64,000 bases of DNA, taken from Taenia hydatigena (taxonomy: Eukaryota; Platyhelminthes; Cestoda; Cyclophyllidea; Taeniidae). The translations under genes were made by a program, and so were the position numbers. Each line of letters opens with the position of its first letter. Position 1 is the first letter of the stretch. Below the pieces are notes generated by a model. The model did no database searches. It saw only the letters and a list, made by a program, of their open reading frames with translations, and had not been told where the DNA came from. Below, in pieces: positions 1 to 11,970 of this stretch. The stretch is from the NCBI GenBank assembly GCA_036345935.2, contig JADWOT020001571.1, forward strand, positions 262,001 to 326,000, in the 5' to 3' direction.

Positions 1-215
1 AACGAAAGCAATGAACGAAGGATGGCATAGGTGAAGGAGAAAAGCAGAGTAAATGGGAATCGCTAAAAAAATACCATTTTAAAGGGTACCATCGTAGATT
101 GACTGAATGGCCTGGGTGGCGAGGTTTAAACACCGATAAATTGTCGACGATTGCATGTCGAGAGTCACGTGTAAACGTTAATGTTCATCATGCGCAACTG
201 AAATCACCGAGTCGG
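1..215 (-). pseudogene. F-box family unit, promoter and start-codon exon only
   Basis: Read on the minus strand, this stretch matches the 5' part of the F-box units, most closely the one at 57.36-57.55 kb. A GTTTAAAC-containing box lies at about 122-131. The presumed start codon is at 92-90 and is followed directly by a GTACCC donor-like sequence at 89-84. The F-box exon would lie left of the window edge, so its state is unknown. The call rests on block similarity to the other copies, not on a coding region inside the window. Confidence 0.5.
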
Positions 216-1251
216 AGTAGAACAAGGGCTTGTGTTCACACTCGGCCTTATAATCGTACTCCAATGCTTCCCATGCTGTTTGTTTGCCATCCAGTTCTAC
301 CGGTGTCTGTGCGCATGATAGCCGCATTTACCATAATAAATTGGTGTTTTAAATAATTACACCGAAAGAGAGGAGTATGCAATTGTCAGCGCTGACACGG
401 TCGGCGCTTGCACTCAAAATGACCATGTTTAATACAAACACTTCGTGTCTCAAAATATTCAGATTAAGGAAGAAGATGGCTTATTTGTAGATGATAATAA
501 AGAAGTAAAGAACAAGACTTGCCTTCCGTCTGTTCATTATGGGATGGTGTCAATGCTTCTGTTGCTCTTATGGGACAAGGGCCGAAATTTCGCCTCACTG
601 AAGACAATGATGTCCACAGAAGATATGGAAGCTCAAGTCTACTCCCCTTTTGCGTCTGGGGAGAGTTGTAGTCGTCCCGTCAGCAGCTTGTTTACCTTCT
701 AAATTTGAAGTCCATAAACGGATGGGGATTCGAGGAGGGAGCCAAATTTACACTCCTTACATCCACGCACACCTTTCTCCTCCTTTTCTTCTTCCTTTGG
801 TTTTCACTTCTCCTCCTTCATTTATGTTCCCACCCTCATTCCTTTCTTCCTCCCAACGGTTGTTTACGTGACGGACAAAAGTGGGTACACTTGAACACCA
901 CCCAACTGGTACTGCTTCCTCGTCTAGGTCCCTTTCGACTTTCCGCTATCTCACTGTGGGGCTGTTTGAGGTGACTAATTTTGGTTTATCTTGCCGTTGC
1001 TTGGACAGAGGTCCATGCCTCACATGTCACAATGAGTAGATAGTGAACTTGTTGATCCAAGAACCGCGGCTTCACCTGTCCCCTCGTTGCCAATTCAGTC
1101 CTATCACGGCCAGACGCAATTTCGTCACTCCCTCTCGATTCATGCTAAAGCAGTTCAAATCTAGATCAGGAATTCGAGGTACGCCAAACTCTCTCATTTT
1201 TTTGGATTCTTTCTAATCCATCCTTGCTTTTATTAACCATACTCATGCCCG

Positions 1252-1273
1252 TAATGATAATAATAATAATCAT
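1252..1273. repeat. ATA/TAA trinucleotide microsatellite
   Basis: A run of ATA/TAA units reads directly from the sequence. It lies outside any supported gene. Confidence 0.8.
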
Positions 1274-2290
1274 CGCAAAATTTTCCCTCTTTTCGACACT
1301 TTGATGCGCCTGCAGCCTTGAGGTAGAAGAAGTTGGATGATTAGCAAGCAGCATCCATCTTAACTCTAGATCAAGAAGACTGCCGTTTACGGTGGCCCTC
1401 AACTGGTGGTACTGCTGCCACATTAATCATCGCTAGCAGGTGTGTTGTGGGTGCAATGTTGCGTAGCATTTAGTGACATTCACTTTCAGGATGTGGCTAA
1501 TTCAACCTCAATTCGTGGAATCATCACCATGGTTCAAACTTGATCTCGCTGTTTGCTTCAACAGACTAAATGCTGCCCTTCTCTTTCGCCAATAGATCGC
1601 CTTTACCAAAGGGCGAGTTTCGTTGCGGATCGAGACGAGATGCAGCAGATCTGCTGATAAATGGGTGATGCTTGGCAAAGAGAGTGTGAGTAGCCAATGA
1701 TTGCGCAAATTGAGAAATAGCGAGGTGGGTGAATCAATGGTTGGACTGTGAGAGGCACCCTTTCGTAGGGCGATCACAATGAACTCTCGGTGCCACAAAT
1801 GTGTCCACCATGTGCCACATTGGCGACGAAACTGAGCTAGGTCTGTCGACTTAATTACAGCCTATGCATTCAGTCCCCATCCATCTATTCCATATCGGTC
1901 CATCGGTCCATCCGACCATTCATGTCAAAATAGTTCACCAATTTGGAAAAAAATTGGTAGTGGCGAGGCGAGAATGCAAAGAACTAAATGAAATTATTCT
2001 TCAGTTCAGTGGAGGAAGACGATCTGTTAATCCATCACTGTTTAGAACACAGACATTCTGTTTGGTGTTTTTCGTTCCTAGGAGAGGCATAGAAATTTAA
2101 TCAAGATAAGCGATTGGCCCCTTCACAAATTCTTGTTTAATTTTTCCTTGGATGAAGATTGACCTGTCTAAAGATTCCTCCGATTCTAAGAAAGTGGGGG
2201 ATGAACGCTATAGGCGAAACTGGTAGAATTCTCTCATAGCTCTGGTGTGAAAATAGCTAATTCTGTTAATTTGGAGAATTTCTTGTCCTA

Positions 2291-2319
2291 GTTGTCGTCC
2301 TCGTCGTCGTCATCGTCCT
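2291..2319. repeat. Imperfect TCG trinucleotide microsatellite
   Basis: Repeated GTC/TCG triplets with interruptions. There is no supported reading frame across it. Confidence 0.65.
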
Positions 2320-5300
2320 TGCCGCCTTACGGGCCTGATTCTGTGTCACAGTCAGGACGCTCTTAAAACAGCATTCCCAGTTGTCGAGATGCATTAAGGC
2401 AGATGTAACTGAAAAAAAGGCAACATTGTGGCAAGAAGTTGTAGAAGTTGGTTGATCTGATTGCTTTCAGAGGCAGTCTCACTTACGACTATCCCGCCTA
2501 ATTCATTAAACAACTTAAAAGCCATCCACCAGTCTGTGTCGGATTGCCCGGTATTGCTAACGTTGATCCTACGACTTGACGTTGTGCCTGCAGATCCCTT
2601 GCTGTTGTCGAGTCCACATTGTCTACCACCGCATTCGCTGGAGTTCGGTTTGCGGTTTCCACGCATTGAGTTGGAATCGACCGTCAGAAGGGAACCTGTC
2701 GTTTCAACACCAGAGAACACGTGTTGTTCTAAATGCTAAGCTTTGCTGATTTGCAAATTTTGGGCGCTGCCTGAGGAAGATGGTGAATAGATGTTGAAAT
2801 GACTTCTGCATGTCATTTCTTTATTTGACTTTTAGAAGGAAAGAGAAAATCACGGAAAATGTCTCACGTTTAGTGATAAAACAAAGCAAGAATAGCGCCA
2901 TCGCTTGCGTGGATAAAGCCACCAACATGTTTGTAAGCAGATGCATAGGCGGCAATTAGGCATAAACACACAGACAGACATGCCTACCTGCATCCGTGCT
3001 ACCCCATCCAACGCGGCTCTCCAAAAGGACGAAAATAGGAAATTGGCAGTGACTCACACACACACCAACTTCGGACAGACAGCCGACATACACGGTGAGC
3101 AGAGTGCATGTAAACTTAGGAGGGGAGGACAAATTCTTACCCGTCAGTGCAGGGGTTGTCGTTAGTCTAGAGTCGTCAGTCAGTGCCAACCCAAAGAGAC
3201 GCGTTTTGGAAGGTAGGAAAGGCGAAGAACAAATCACCAGTCCCTGAACGTAGTTGTCATCTAATAATGCTCGAGTCTTTGAACGTGTGTGCTTGGCTTC
3301 CATGACTTTCTCTCTTCAGTTGTTTATGCATGATGGAAAACTTCGATTGACAAGTTGACCGAAAGCCATTTTGAGTATTAGCAACGCACGATTAGCTATT
3401 TTGGTAAAACATAGAAGAAGTTCTTTAGCTGGAGGTATTCACCTTCTAATGGGTGGTGCTTTGGCCCGCCACACCCATTCCAGCCACCATGCAACAAATT
3501 TTGCTAGAGTCAAAGTGGAGTCGGAAGACAGGCAAGCTCAACTCACATTCACCAGGTCCAGACCTTGTGGATTGATCTCAGAATCTAATAGGAAAACGAA
3601 GCCAAAAGCAATTATTTGAACTGACTAACACAAGTCACTGATTCATAATACGTGATTATGAATTTCCACGTGTGCATTTGACGAGTCCTCACAAATTACG
3701 TCGTGTCATTGCAGCAAAGTGCAATGGGAAATGAAATGAGTATTTCAAAATCCTAATGCTAATTGATTAGAAGGGTGGCTAAACAAAGTAATTACACAGT
3801 TCTCTACTCCTCCTCGGTCGTCAACAATCTCAACAAGCGGTGGATGAGGGCAACGTATTTACCTGGACTCTGGTCCGCCGATCACGCCTAACACGCTGTA
3901 ACTTCACGACTCCAAGTTGACGGATAAAAACTGTCTAGATTGAAGAGTGTACTTGTGTAAACACATAATTTGGAGAACTAGCACTGTACCACACATAAAT
4001 CTAACCGAGCATAACTTGTCAACGCCTGACCCGAAGTGAAGATGACTCCATTTGACGCATCATTGTCATCAAGTAAGTCGCAGATTTATGCGTACAGGTT
4101 CACCGTCTTCTGCAGTCTCCTTTGGTTCTCTTAGCAGCAAAGCAACCATTTCCGAGAGTGTCTTGCAGCCTTGTCTTGGGGCAGCTCACACTGCACTAGT
4201 CCTCATTGCACTGAGCATCTGCCGTAGATTCCTGATTAGATGGCGAATCATATTTGATGGTTTGTGAAGACCATTCAGCAGCCTATGGACGGAGTCGACT
4301 GTGAATGATAAGAATATTTCCTCTCTTTGCTGTTCACCCTATCCACCAGCGAGTGTTCGAGTCGTGAGTTGAGGCGACTGGGGTAAAGGCATCTTTTGGA
4401 TCGAAGGCTACAGGTGTTTTCAGTCCACTGCTCTTAATACCATGTCACGGACTACAAATAACTGCACCAACTTTCTTTTCCACTCATCTTCTGGTGACTT
4501 TATGTCCACTGACCCAACGATTTCGTGATTTCCATCGGTGGAGGGCAAGAACATCGTAGGAACTTTTCTGGACAGTAGCGAGATGACTTGACCACGCTGT
4601 CCATGAGGAAACTAGATGCTCCCGGGAATGTAAAGAAGCAGAGGAGCCTCTAGTTTTGTGTTTTTGAAAGCAAGTATAAAACATCCTGCTATATGTTTAC
4701 CACTTACTCCTCGGAAAACAGTCATCCAGGTGGTGTGGCACCTCCAAGGAGTAACAACGCTATTTTAATCAAATCGCCCTTCGATTCACCAGTAAAATGA
4801 CTTTATTATTAATGACTACCTAGATTGGAAGGAAACCGTGTTAATCGTCACAAATAAAAGCGATACGCTTGGCCACCACTCAGGCGCCCAGCAGCCACAA
4901 GCCTAGAGAGCTACATTTTCGGATTTACCTAGCCAGCGTCTGGGCTACCAAGCAAGTGTAAATGAGTAGGGTCTGTGGCGGATTCTCCAACGCCGCATCG
5001 TGTCACCGACTACAGGCAACTCAGCGCATGCTAGGAGCCGATTATTACCTCTCACCCACTGGAAGCGAAACAAATTGCACAAATGGGAGCCTATTAACAG
5101 AAAGAACCCTTATCATTGCCAGTGAATTATGCACTCAATCAGTTGTACCGCGATGTTCTGTGAGTGCAGCTTTTATGGAGGTTTTTCATTGATCACCGCA
5201 TTTCTGATACCATCGAGCATGGTGAGAGAGGTTATCTGGGGACTTGGAAGGCTTTGTTTAAGCAAACAATGACGCTGTCCTTATTTGCTTTATCATTTTA

Positions 5301-6247
5301 AACCCAATTACTAAAAAACCGCATGGTTGGTTGAACTTCGTTTGTGATTCTCTCCCACCTTCTAGAAGTCAAATGGAAAAATGACATGTAGAAGGCATTA
5401 TGACGTTTACTCACCATTTTCATCAAACATCACCCAAGCCCTGCAAGTCATTCACACTTTGCAATTTATTACAGAGTCCTGTTTATTAGCAACAATTGCG
5501 GCAAGATTGGCTGGAACCAGAGAGCATGAACTGATGGTGATCTGATGTCGCTCACTTGTTTGAAAATCAATTGCTCTACTGATATGATTCTAGTAACATA
5601 ACTTTAAACTATAGGAATTGTGTTCAAATTAAGTGTGAAATCAGGCGCTATCGAAAATCTGACGGTTGTGTTACATCCACGGATCAACAAAGTAAAAATA
5701 GCAAAAGTGTCTAATAATCGAGCAGTCATGACTTCTCCTGCTCAGAATTTGACAGATCTACATGACAAGAAATGGCGAGACATGCTCAAATGGGGCAGAA
5801 GCGTGGGAGGGATACGCATGCGTAGTTAATGCGTCCACTCCACATTGACACATTAACTGTTGGTGTTGCATGTATGTGACGCCCAATCCTTTATCATATG
5901 TGTGATTGGTATCGGATAACGGGAGCCCATTGCATTAAATCATCTTTCAACACAAGAGTGGAAGATTTGGGCTGTACCTGACATAAGGTTAAAAGCGTGA
6001 AGAAGTGTAGAAATTCTTGTTAGAAACCTGATTGCGCAGACGTCAGCATAGCCCGAAATCGCTAAGGCATAATTTTACACGGCAATGATGGCATTGAATT
6101 GCACGTGAGGAAAAGGGCGTTAAACCTGAGTTTTATGTAGGTCTTAAACTCGTCATGGGAGAGATAACAGCACCATCTGCTAGAGGGAACCCGAGCAAAG
6201 ATGCAAGCTCCAGGGCAAACCAGCAAGGCAGCTCGAGGGCATGAGGC

Positions 6248-6332
6248 TCCGGCAAGGCGAATTTGAAGCACCGACCTATGGATCGCTGTTGATATCTACA
6301 ATCCACCGCTCTACTAACTGAGCCATTGCTGG
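6248..6332 (-). tRNA. tRNA-Tyr (anticodon GTA) with 12-nt intron
   Basis: On the minus strand the sequence folds as a tRNA. The acceptor arms are CCAGCAA (6332-6326) and TTGCCGG (6255-6249), pairing at six of seven positions, with discriminator A at 6248. The D arm reads GGCTCAGTTAGTAGAGC. The anticodon loop is TTGTAGA with anticodon GTA at 6299-6297. A 12-nt intron (6295-6284) sits one base 3' of the anticodon, the canonical place for eukaryotic tRNA-Tyr introns. The T arm (GGTGC, loop TTCAAAT, TCGCC) has one mismatch at the loop end. No TTTT terminator follows closely, so it may be a decayed or weakly expressed copy. The identity as a tRNA-Tyr sequence is secure; function is less so. Confidence 0.82.
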
Positions 6333-7124
6333 ACTTCGCCAGCGCCATTTTGCTTATAATAACAACAACAACATTAATTGCACTTTGCTAACCTGTACTT
6401 TCTCTCCCTGACTTCGTGATTTCTTTACTTCGCACTGCTGGTTGTGGCGAATTGTGTCTTAAACAAAATCATTAATTAACCCATACGAAAAGTCTGCTTC
6501 GGGTGCTCTTAGTAATGACTACATTTACATTTCTAGATGCAAACAACACAACTGCCAATGCTACTCTAATTATATGGACTTGTGGGGTCCACTTGCTGAC
6601 ATGCATTATCATCTCACCAAACTGTAGGAAATTCGACACTCCCTAGGTAGCAGTCCATCTGGAATGGCGCCACTTTCTGCTACCCACTCATCATTGGTCT
6701 CGATCGCACAACAACAGCAGTCTACACTTTAGCGTTGCAACGCAGTTCATTTGAGGAATTACCATCGCATGCATTCGCACGCCTCCATCCACGTGACGCG
6801 CAATCGCACTAGCGCACAAGTTAGGTTTCCCCTTCCTCCTTTCCACATATGCGCATCGATGCTAGCCAACTGAATGACTGACATGCTGCTGCAAGTAACT
6901 TCGACTCACTCGATCATCACTTGCTTCCAACTAAAGTGGCATTTATAGCACACCAATCGTGCAAATATTCCGCCACACCATCTGCTCTGAACGCGATTCG
7001 CGGCCCATCAGATCACCTGCCACACCTTGATTGAGTAGGGAAGAAGGAGGTGAGACGACGACCACCACTTCCAACTCGTCACTTCACGTCTACCTCCATG
7101 CTTGCACAATCCTCACTGCTCACC

Positions 7125-7132
7125 TATTTAAG
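7125..7132 (+). promoter_or_regulatory. TATTTAAG box, possible TATA element
   Basis: The same octamer stands at 36848-36855 and 50927-50934 in the other copies, and a like box precedes the F-box genes. Here the downstream open frame is not certain to be a gene, so a promoter role is inferred from similarity only. Confidence 0.35.
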
Positions 7133-7321
7133 TCTTGTTGAATCTGGCTGACATTTGCACTTCCGTTTCCAATGCATGGAGGTGATGATCTCATAGTTCG
7201 AGTTGTTTGTCTGTTCGAACCGCTGTCGCATTTTGTGGACAAGCTGTCGTAGACGCTGCGAAAATCGCAAGTCGATGGTCTGCACTGCTTGATGGGGTGA
7301 CATCTACACCAACAGCTATCA

Positions 7322-7543
7322 TGCATTGGTCCGAGTTTTGGCATTGGTTATGCTTCACTTTGCATTCCAATTTCCACATCCATCGCCTTATTCTCTCACC
7401 AATGTGGACATAACACCGCCTCGTATACTACTGAAAAATTCTCCCACCACATCTCTCTACAGTTCGACCATGGCACTTTCACAACAGACTGCTCTGATAA
7501 GTTGAAACTGTGTGCTTTTTGCCGAATACAAAAGAAAATATAG
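7322..7543 (+). pseudogene. Cys-rich 74-codon frame, possible exon remnant
   Basis: A 74-codon frame ends at TAG 7541-7543. It encodes six cysteines and a hydrophobic patch near its start. An acceptor-like ACCAACAG lies just before it at about 7309-7316. The frame is equally open in the near-identical copy at 51124-51345. In copy II a one-base length difference near 37115 breaks it, although several differences before that point are synonymous. A diverged relative may lie at 29.48-29.53 kb. No start codon or known family was recognised. It may be an exon of a lost secreted-protein gene, or chance. Confidence 0.3.
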
Positions 7544-8156
7544 CGCAGTCTGAGAAATTGGACTACCATCGCAGATGACATTCTCATCTCTCACACAGGC
7601 TCTACTTAGCAGCTCTTATATACAACTGAGTTGTCATAGCAACCCATCTCCCGTTCGCCAGTCTACACACCAACAAGACGATCCCCATTGGTCGAATGGA
7701 GGATTTGTGGTCAGCAATCAGTACGACACAGCGCATAGCTCCGAATTTCTGACCTCGGGAGAGTCACCGCTGTTTTCGCGATAAGGAAGTATGGCTACAG
7801 ATGTGAAAGTATGCCATTGTGCTGGATGAATGGACAAATGCATTTTCTGACAACTCGCTTTACTTTATTCACAATGATCTTGAGATTCATTACTGCCAAA
7901 GCAATGGCATTGCCACCTCCCATTGGATTTCCTCTTTTGTTCAACACTTCCACAGATTATCGTCAGATGAATGTCTCTCTCCTCCCTCTCTGATTTGTGC
8001 AGCGAGGAGTAGAGTTGATGATAACGACTTAAAATGCTGAGGGTTGAGAGTTGCAGTCAAACACTCACGTTGGTAGCAAGGCAGTGTTCGGGAATACAAA
8101 CACACATTTAAAGCTCTGCATACTGCTCATGCACTAGATCCGTGGCCGCCTCTACA

Positions 8157-8175
8157 CAGGTACTCGGAGTACCTG
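8157..8175. repeat. Perfect palindrome CAGGTACTC-G-GAGTACCTG
   Basis: Nine-base arms flank a single central G. It is repeated exactly at 51959-51977 in copy IV. It could form a hairpin or a dimeric protein site, but it may simply have been copied along with the block. Confidence 0.8.
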
Positions 8176-9646
8176 AGTTGCTTACTTTAAGCATTGCCAT
8201 TGAACACGTGAAATCCCGGAAAGTGCCAAATTTCTCGAATTTTGTTACGGTATAGTGCCACTTTGAAGGGATAGGCATTTGCTACGCACTTTGTTTTAGC
8301 TTTCCTCCAATGATTTTATTTTCTTGTAGTAGCCGCATTCAACTGAATTAAGGTTGAATGCCTGGAAAGTTGTTAATTCTAACCCTCAGATAAATTGAAC
8401 GGCCCATTAGCTGCTCTAATACCCCAGCTTTTACTCAACGTTCCAAATCCTGTACATCTTAGTGGCCACATAGTTTGCCTGAGCCACCGCCTTGCAACCC
8501 TCGATGCATAGACACTGAGGTAAACGCCACAGCCAAAGCGGAAGTGCCGCGGTCACTTCATGAACATAACCGTAGCAATAATCTACCCAAAAGTGCAACA
8601 TGTGTAGCGATCATTGCACTGTCCGTTAATGTAAGCATGTGCAGCATCTTCACTCTGCGGCCTGGTCGTCGAGTCAGACTATCACGCTTTCAACTCTAAC
8701 GCTTGCTGTGCACGCATGCTCTTTCCAAGCATTATTTTGCATTATGGCCTTCGGGTAGACATCGAGGAGCCCTCTGCTCCCATTACTTGAGCTGGAGTGT
8801 GGCCACTCAATGCCGATTTGATGTGCGACCGGTGGGACCACATTTACGAATCCTAGCAGGGTCTTAGTACCAAATGTGTCGTAAACATTAGGCAGGCAAG
8901 ATTCCTTTCCTGCACTTAGTGTCTTGACCTAGTGATTGGTTTGGAGTGCTTTCAGCCTACAGACGGAGTTGTTTCGGCCAAAATGACACTTAGCCGGCAA
9001 CTAACTTACAACTTCTAAGGATCCGGAGCACTTCCTTGTTTTGATGGTTGCACCAAACTTATTTGTTGCTGCCAATTAGTTTCTTGTATCACAAATATCC
9101 TAAGGAGTTAGGATTAGCCTTCGGAGAAAGGTGCACACCACACAATTAGGCAACCACAATGAACGAGCCAGCGAGTGATAGAGACGTTTTTAGAAAAAGA
9201 GTTCTTCAAGGACAATATCAAAGCCTGGTTCTGATTCAATGCAATGACTATGCAGATTTCGCTTAAAACTTACAGAAATGGGACTACGCACTGTCGTGAG
9301 TTCCACAAGTGCAACCACATTTCCAGCAAGGGTAGCACTAACTGCAATGTACAAAATTCACTTTCGTCTCATTGAGAGCGTGCTCATATTGCACTGTTGA
9401 CTGCATAAACAACATGATTAATAATAAAGGCTAGTTTAAGTGCAAAGCTAATGAACAGGGCTGCTGCAATGTTAACTCTCACTAGTCGTGTTGACACGGG
9501 GTTGAATGATAGGAGGGAGACTTGTTCCCACCCTCTTGGAGTAGAAATTGCTGATTACTTGCCCGATTAATGAGTTGGCTGACAAGTTTAACAAAAAAAA
9601 TAAAAATAGCAGCTGGTTCGACTTCTGGAAAGAACATTCAGATGAT

Positions 9647-10690
9647 GAACTTGCATGGAGGTGCTACCTGTTTGTAAATTTCGTCATCTACATGTAAATA
9701 TTTACGAGATTGGTTAAGGCTACATGACAGAACCACAGACAGTGGCACAGGAGGTTAAGGCTACTCTGATGGGGCTAGGATGTACCAACGTTAGTGCTGT
9801 TTATAATTGGCTCGTTGCGATTACCAAGAGTACCTTTTGCACAGTCTTCTCGTTCCAATTGTAGAAAATTTTAAGAGCACATAATAGTTCCTTCATGATC
9901 GCTACGACTTAAAGGCTTTTTAGCCTTCACTGTTCACCCCTCTATCTGGATAAACACTTAGGAAGAAGGACCATCCTCTGGTAGTTTTACTCGATGATGC
10001 CTTTACGAGCTGTGTTTCACTTCTTATTCTTCTTCAATGCCAAAGATACACGAAGGAACTAGAATGGCAGTGCGACCCATGAATCAGCTCATTTGCAATC
10101 GAAATGACCTTGCAAGGCATTCAATAACTAGTCACTTCTAGATCTTAGCACTCCTTTTTATGAGACGGGGGTTCCAAGATATCTGAGTAGATAATCCCAT
10201 AAAGAAGGCAGCTTTAGCATGAAACAGGAACAAGCATCGGTGGTCCGGAAACCTACATAACTGCTGACGTTCGCTTCTACTGTGCAAATTTAGGTAACTT
10301 TCCTGACAACATCACACCAGCAAAATTACGATGATCGTCAATTCCTTGCTGAACAATCAATCGCTTCTGCCTTTATTTGATGCCAACGCCCAACTTCTAC
10401 GACCGTTCTCTCCACAGCGTCTGCTTTGTTTGCATCTTTCTTTACCATTGGACGGCGAAGGACGATCAGTCGAGGTAAGACGATCGCGTAACTTTCACAC
10501 TAGACGACACGCAACGGCGCAATGTGTTGATGCTACTGTGAGGCCAATCTAACTCCTCTTTCGCCTTTTTTCCTCCCTGTTTGAAACCGCAGTATTTAAG
10601 CTTCGTCACCTCTGTCACACAGTCAATCTACCCCACCAAATTTTCAGCAGGGTGGTTTCCGGTAGCCTCTATTCGCTCTTGCCCTTCCTT
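9647..10690. repeat. Duplicated block shared with 62.96-64.0 kb
   Basis: From GAACTTGCATGG at 9647 onward the sequence follows 62960-64000 with few differences, and the partner continues past the window end. The left junction at 9647 cuts the tail of segmental copy I. The right part carries remnants of both F-box subtypes. A short similar piece occurs near 19.0 kb. Confidence 0.85.
10331..10450 (+). pseudogene. F-box subtype 2 remnant
   Basis: The frame beginning MIVNSLLNNQSLLPLFDA aligns with the second half of the subtype 2 F-box at 60133-60346. The first half of that F-box is not kept in frame: a TGA lies about seven codons upstream. The same remnant recurs at 63642 in the duplicated block. 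It sits directly upstream of the promoter of the next, subtype 1, unit. Confidence 0.5.
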
Positions 10691-10861
10691 TCTCTTTATT
10701 TATCTTTACCTCTCTCACTCATGTCATTGCTTTTCTCATTCATGTCATAATTGTTACACCTCATTCCCAATTCACGGACAATGCCTGAGTTGGCACTCAG
10801 AATATGCAGATTCCTTGATGTGGAGGTCTTAGTGAATGCCTGCAACAGCATTCCTGGCTAG
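10490..10861 (+). pseudogene. F-box subtype 1 pseudogene, start codon lost
   Basis: TATTTAA stands at 10593-10599, followed by the conserved CACCTCTGTCACACAGTC block. Where other copies have ATG|GT, this one has AGG (10649-10651), so the start is gone. About 130 bp later, from 10781, the frame MPELALRICRF...VNACNSIP aligns with the F-box of the intact gene at 24.6 kb. It ends in TAG at 10859-10861, with TGA directly after. The rest of the protein is missing. The minus-strand unit that follows is arranged tail to tail with it. Confidence 0.75.
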
Positions 10862-10924
10862 TGATGGAGTCTGTCAACTTGTGAGGATCGTTAAGTTGGG
10901 AAAAACCCATTGCTAGCCAGGAAT
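10850..10924. repeat. Inverted repeat joining two convergent F-box remnants
   Basis: ATTCCTGGCTAG at 10850-10861 is matched in inverse by CTAGCCAGGAAT at 10913-10924, and the match extends imperfectly to 18 bases. Both arms are the same part of the F-box, truncated at the same point. Confidence 0.8.
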
Positions 10925-11240
10925 AGTGTCGCAGGCCTCCACCAAGTTCTCTACATTAAGGCATTTGCATATTCAAAGTGCCACTTCAGACGGAAGGTCA
11001 ATGATTCGAAGGTGTTTCTAAAGCGAAGCGAAAGTTCACCATTGCCAATGACATGGAAATGAGATGAAACAAGCAGGAGGATGAATGTGGAGTGGTAAAT
11101 GGAAGAGAGAAAGGGGAAACGATAAGAAGGAAATGGGCACTACTGGAACTTACCATGCTGGACAGGTGATGGAGTGGATTGATTGTGTGAAAGAGGTGAC
11201 GTATTTCAAATGCTGCGTCCTCGGAAGGGAAGAGAGGAAA
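10913..11240 (-). pseudogene. F-box subtype 1 pseudogene with start-only exon
   Basis: On the minus strand a start codon at 11156-11154 is followed at once by a perfect GTAAGT donor (11153-11148). After a 136-bp intron ending in GCTTTAG, exon 2 starts at 11017 and reads KHLRIIDLPSEVAL, then TGA. It continues after the stop as ICKCLNVENLVEACDTIPG and ends in TAG at 10915-10913. The F-box is thus cut by two stops, and no C-terminal part follows. The TATA position is degenerate (ATTTGAAAT-like). Confidence 0.78.
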
Positions 11241-11518
11241 TGAGGGAGAGAATTGTCTGCAGCATGGAGATAATAGCCACTGCGGTCCATCGCAGCACAC
11301 AGGCGACGAAGGCGTAGCCAATCAATGACAGCTCACTTAGTTGGATGTTTCTGTTCCGTGTGGAATAAGACCATATTCAGGCGGTCGAGTGCACATCAGC
11401 AGAAAACGCGGCGACAGTCTGCCCTGTCCTTTTCTTCGACATGGGCAGTTGAGAAGAATCTGAGCTCCCAGAACTCCTTAAGTTTTCAAAAATTTCGGCC
11501 ATGATGCCAATGGTGCAA

Positions 11519-11770
11519 CTAGGGCAGGTTAGAGATTCTGATTTGTTTCTAAAGAGGAACCAAATTATGCCACTGTTAGTGACATGGAAATGGGATGAAA
11601 AAATGTGGTACAGAACGAGACATGCAAGGACATAAATGGGACGTGGTAAAGATAACGAAGAGAAGTAAGACGCAAATGGAGGCTACTGGAACCCACCATG
11701 CTGGGAAGGTGATAGGGTGTATTGAATGCGTAATAGAGATGATGAAGTTTAAATGCCGCGGTGTCGGAAA
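11519..11770 (-). pseudogene. F-box subtype 1 pseudogene, early stop
   Basis: The minus-strand start codon (11699-11697) is followed directly by a GTGGGT donor. The intron is 148 bp and ends in CTCTTTAG. Exon 2 from 11548 reads KQIRISNLP and then TAG, where other copies continue into the F-box. A TTTAAAC box lies upstream near 11748. The family sequence is not recognisable beyond the stop. Confidence 0.7.
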
Positions 11771-11970
11771 GGAGAAAGAAAGGAAGGATGGGGGACGAGG
11801 AATCGGATTAATCTTACAATGGCGTTTCGTGTCGCCTGGTGTGATTGTGACGCGATCGTCTCACCTCGACCGATTGCCTTAACAACCTGGGTGAGGTTCC
11901 GTGTTAAATATCCGAAACAGAGCCCTGGTCGAAGTATTAAGCGGGTCAGAGAATGTTTCCACGGCAAAAT

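Larger units (their letters stand above)
216..6247. other. Six kilobases with no recognisable gene
   Basis: Only short open frames are seen here, several of them open on both strands over the same bases (for example 2394-2739 and 2941-3303). Such overlap gives no reason to prefer a strand. No paired splice sites, signal peptide or known domain were found. About 190-330 loosely resembles the far-upstream flank of F-box units near 58.2 kb and 37.9 kb. A single diverged exon could still be hidden here. Confidence 0.4.
6584..9646. repeat. Segmental duplication, copy I (block 1 plus tail start)
   Basis: This stretch is nearly identical by eye to 50.40-53.45 kb and more loosely similar to 36.30-37.87 kb. 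The left limit (about 6584) coincides with loss of the upstream block 2 that precedes copies II and IV. At about 9647 the sequence switches abruptly into a different duplicated block shared with 62.96 kb. Shared landmarks are a TATTTAAG box, a 74-codon Cys-rich frame and a 19-bp palindrome. No transposon ends or target-site duplications were seen, so it reads as segmental duplication and not as an inserted element. Confidence 0.85.

Noticed and set aside
2394..2739. Overlapping frames on both strands
   Set aside because: Both are open by chance-like composition, with no domain, signal or splice evidence to choose either.
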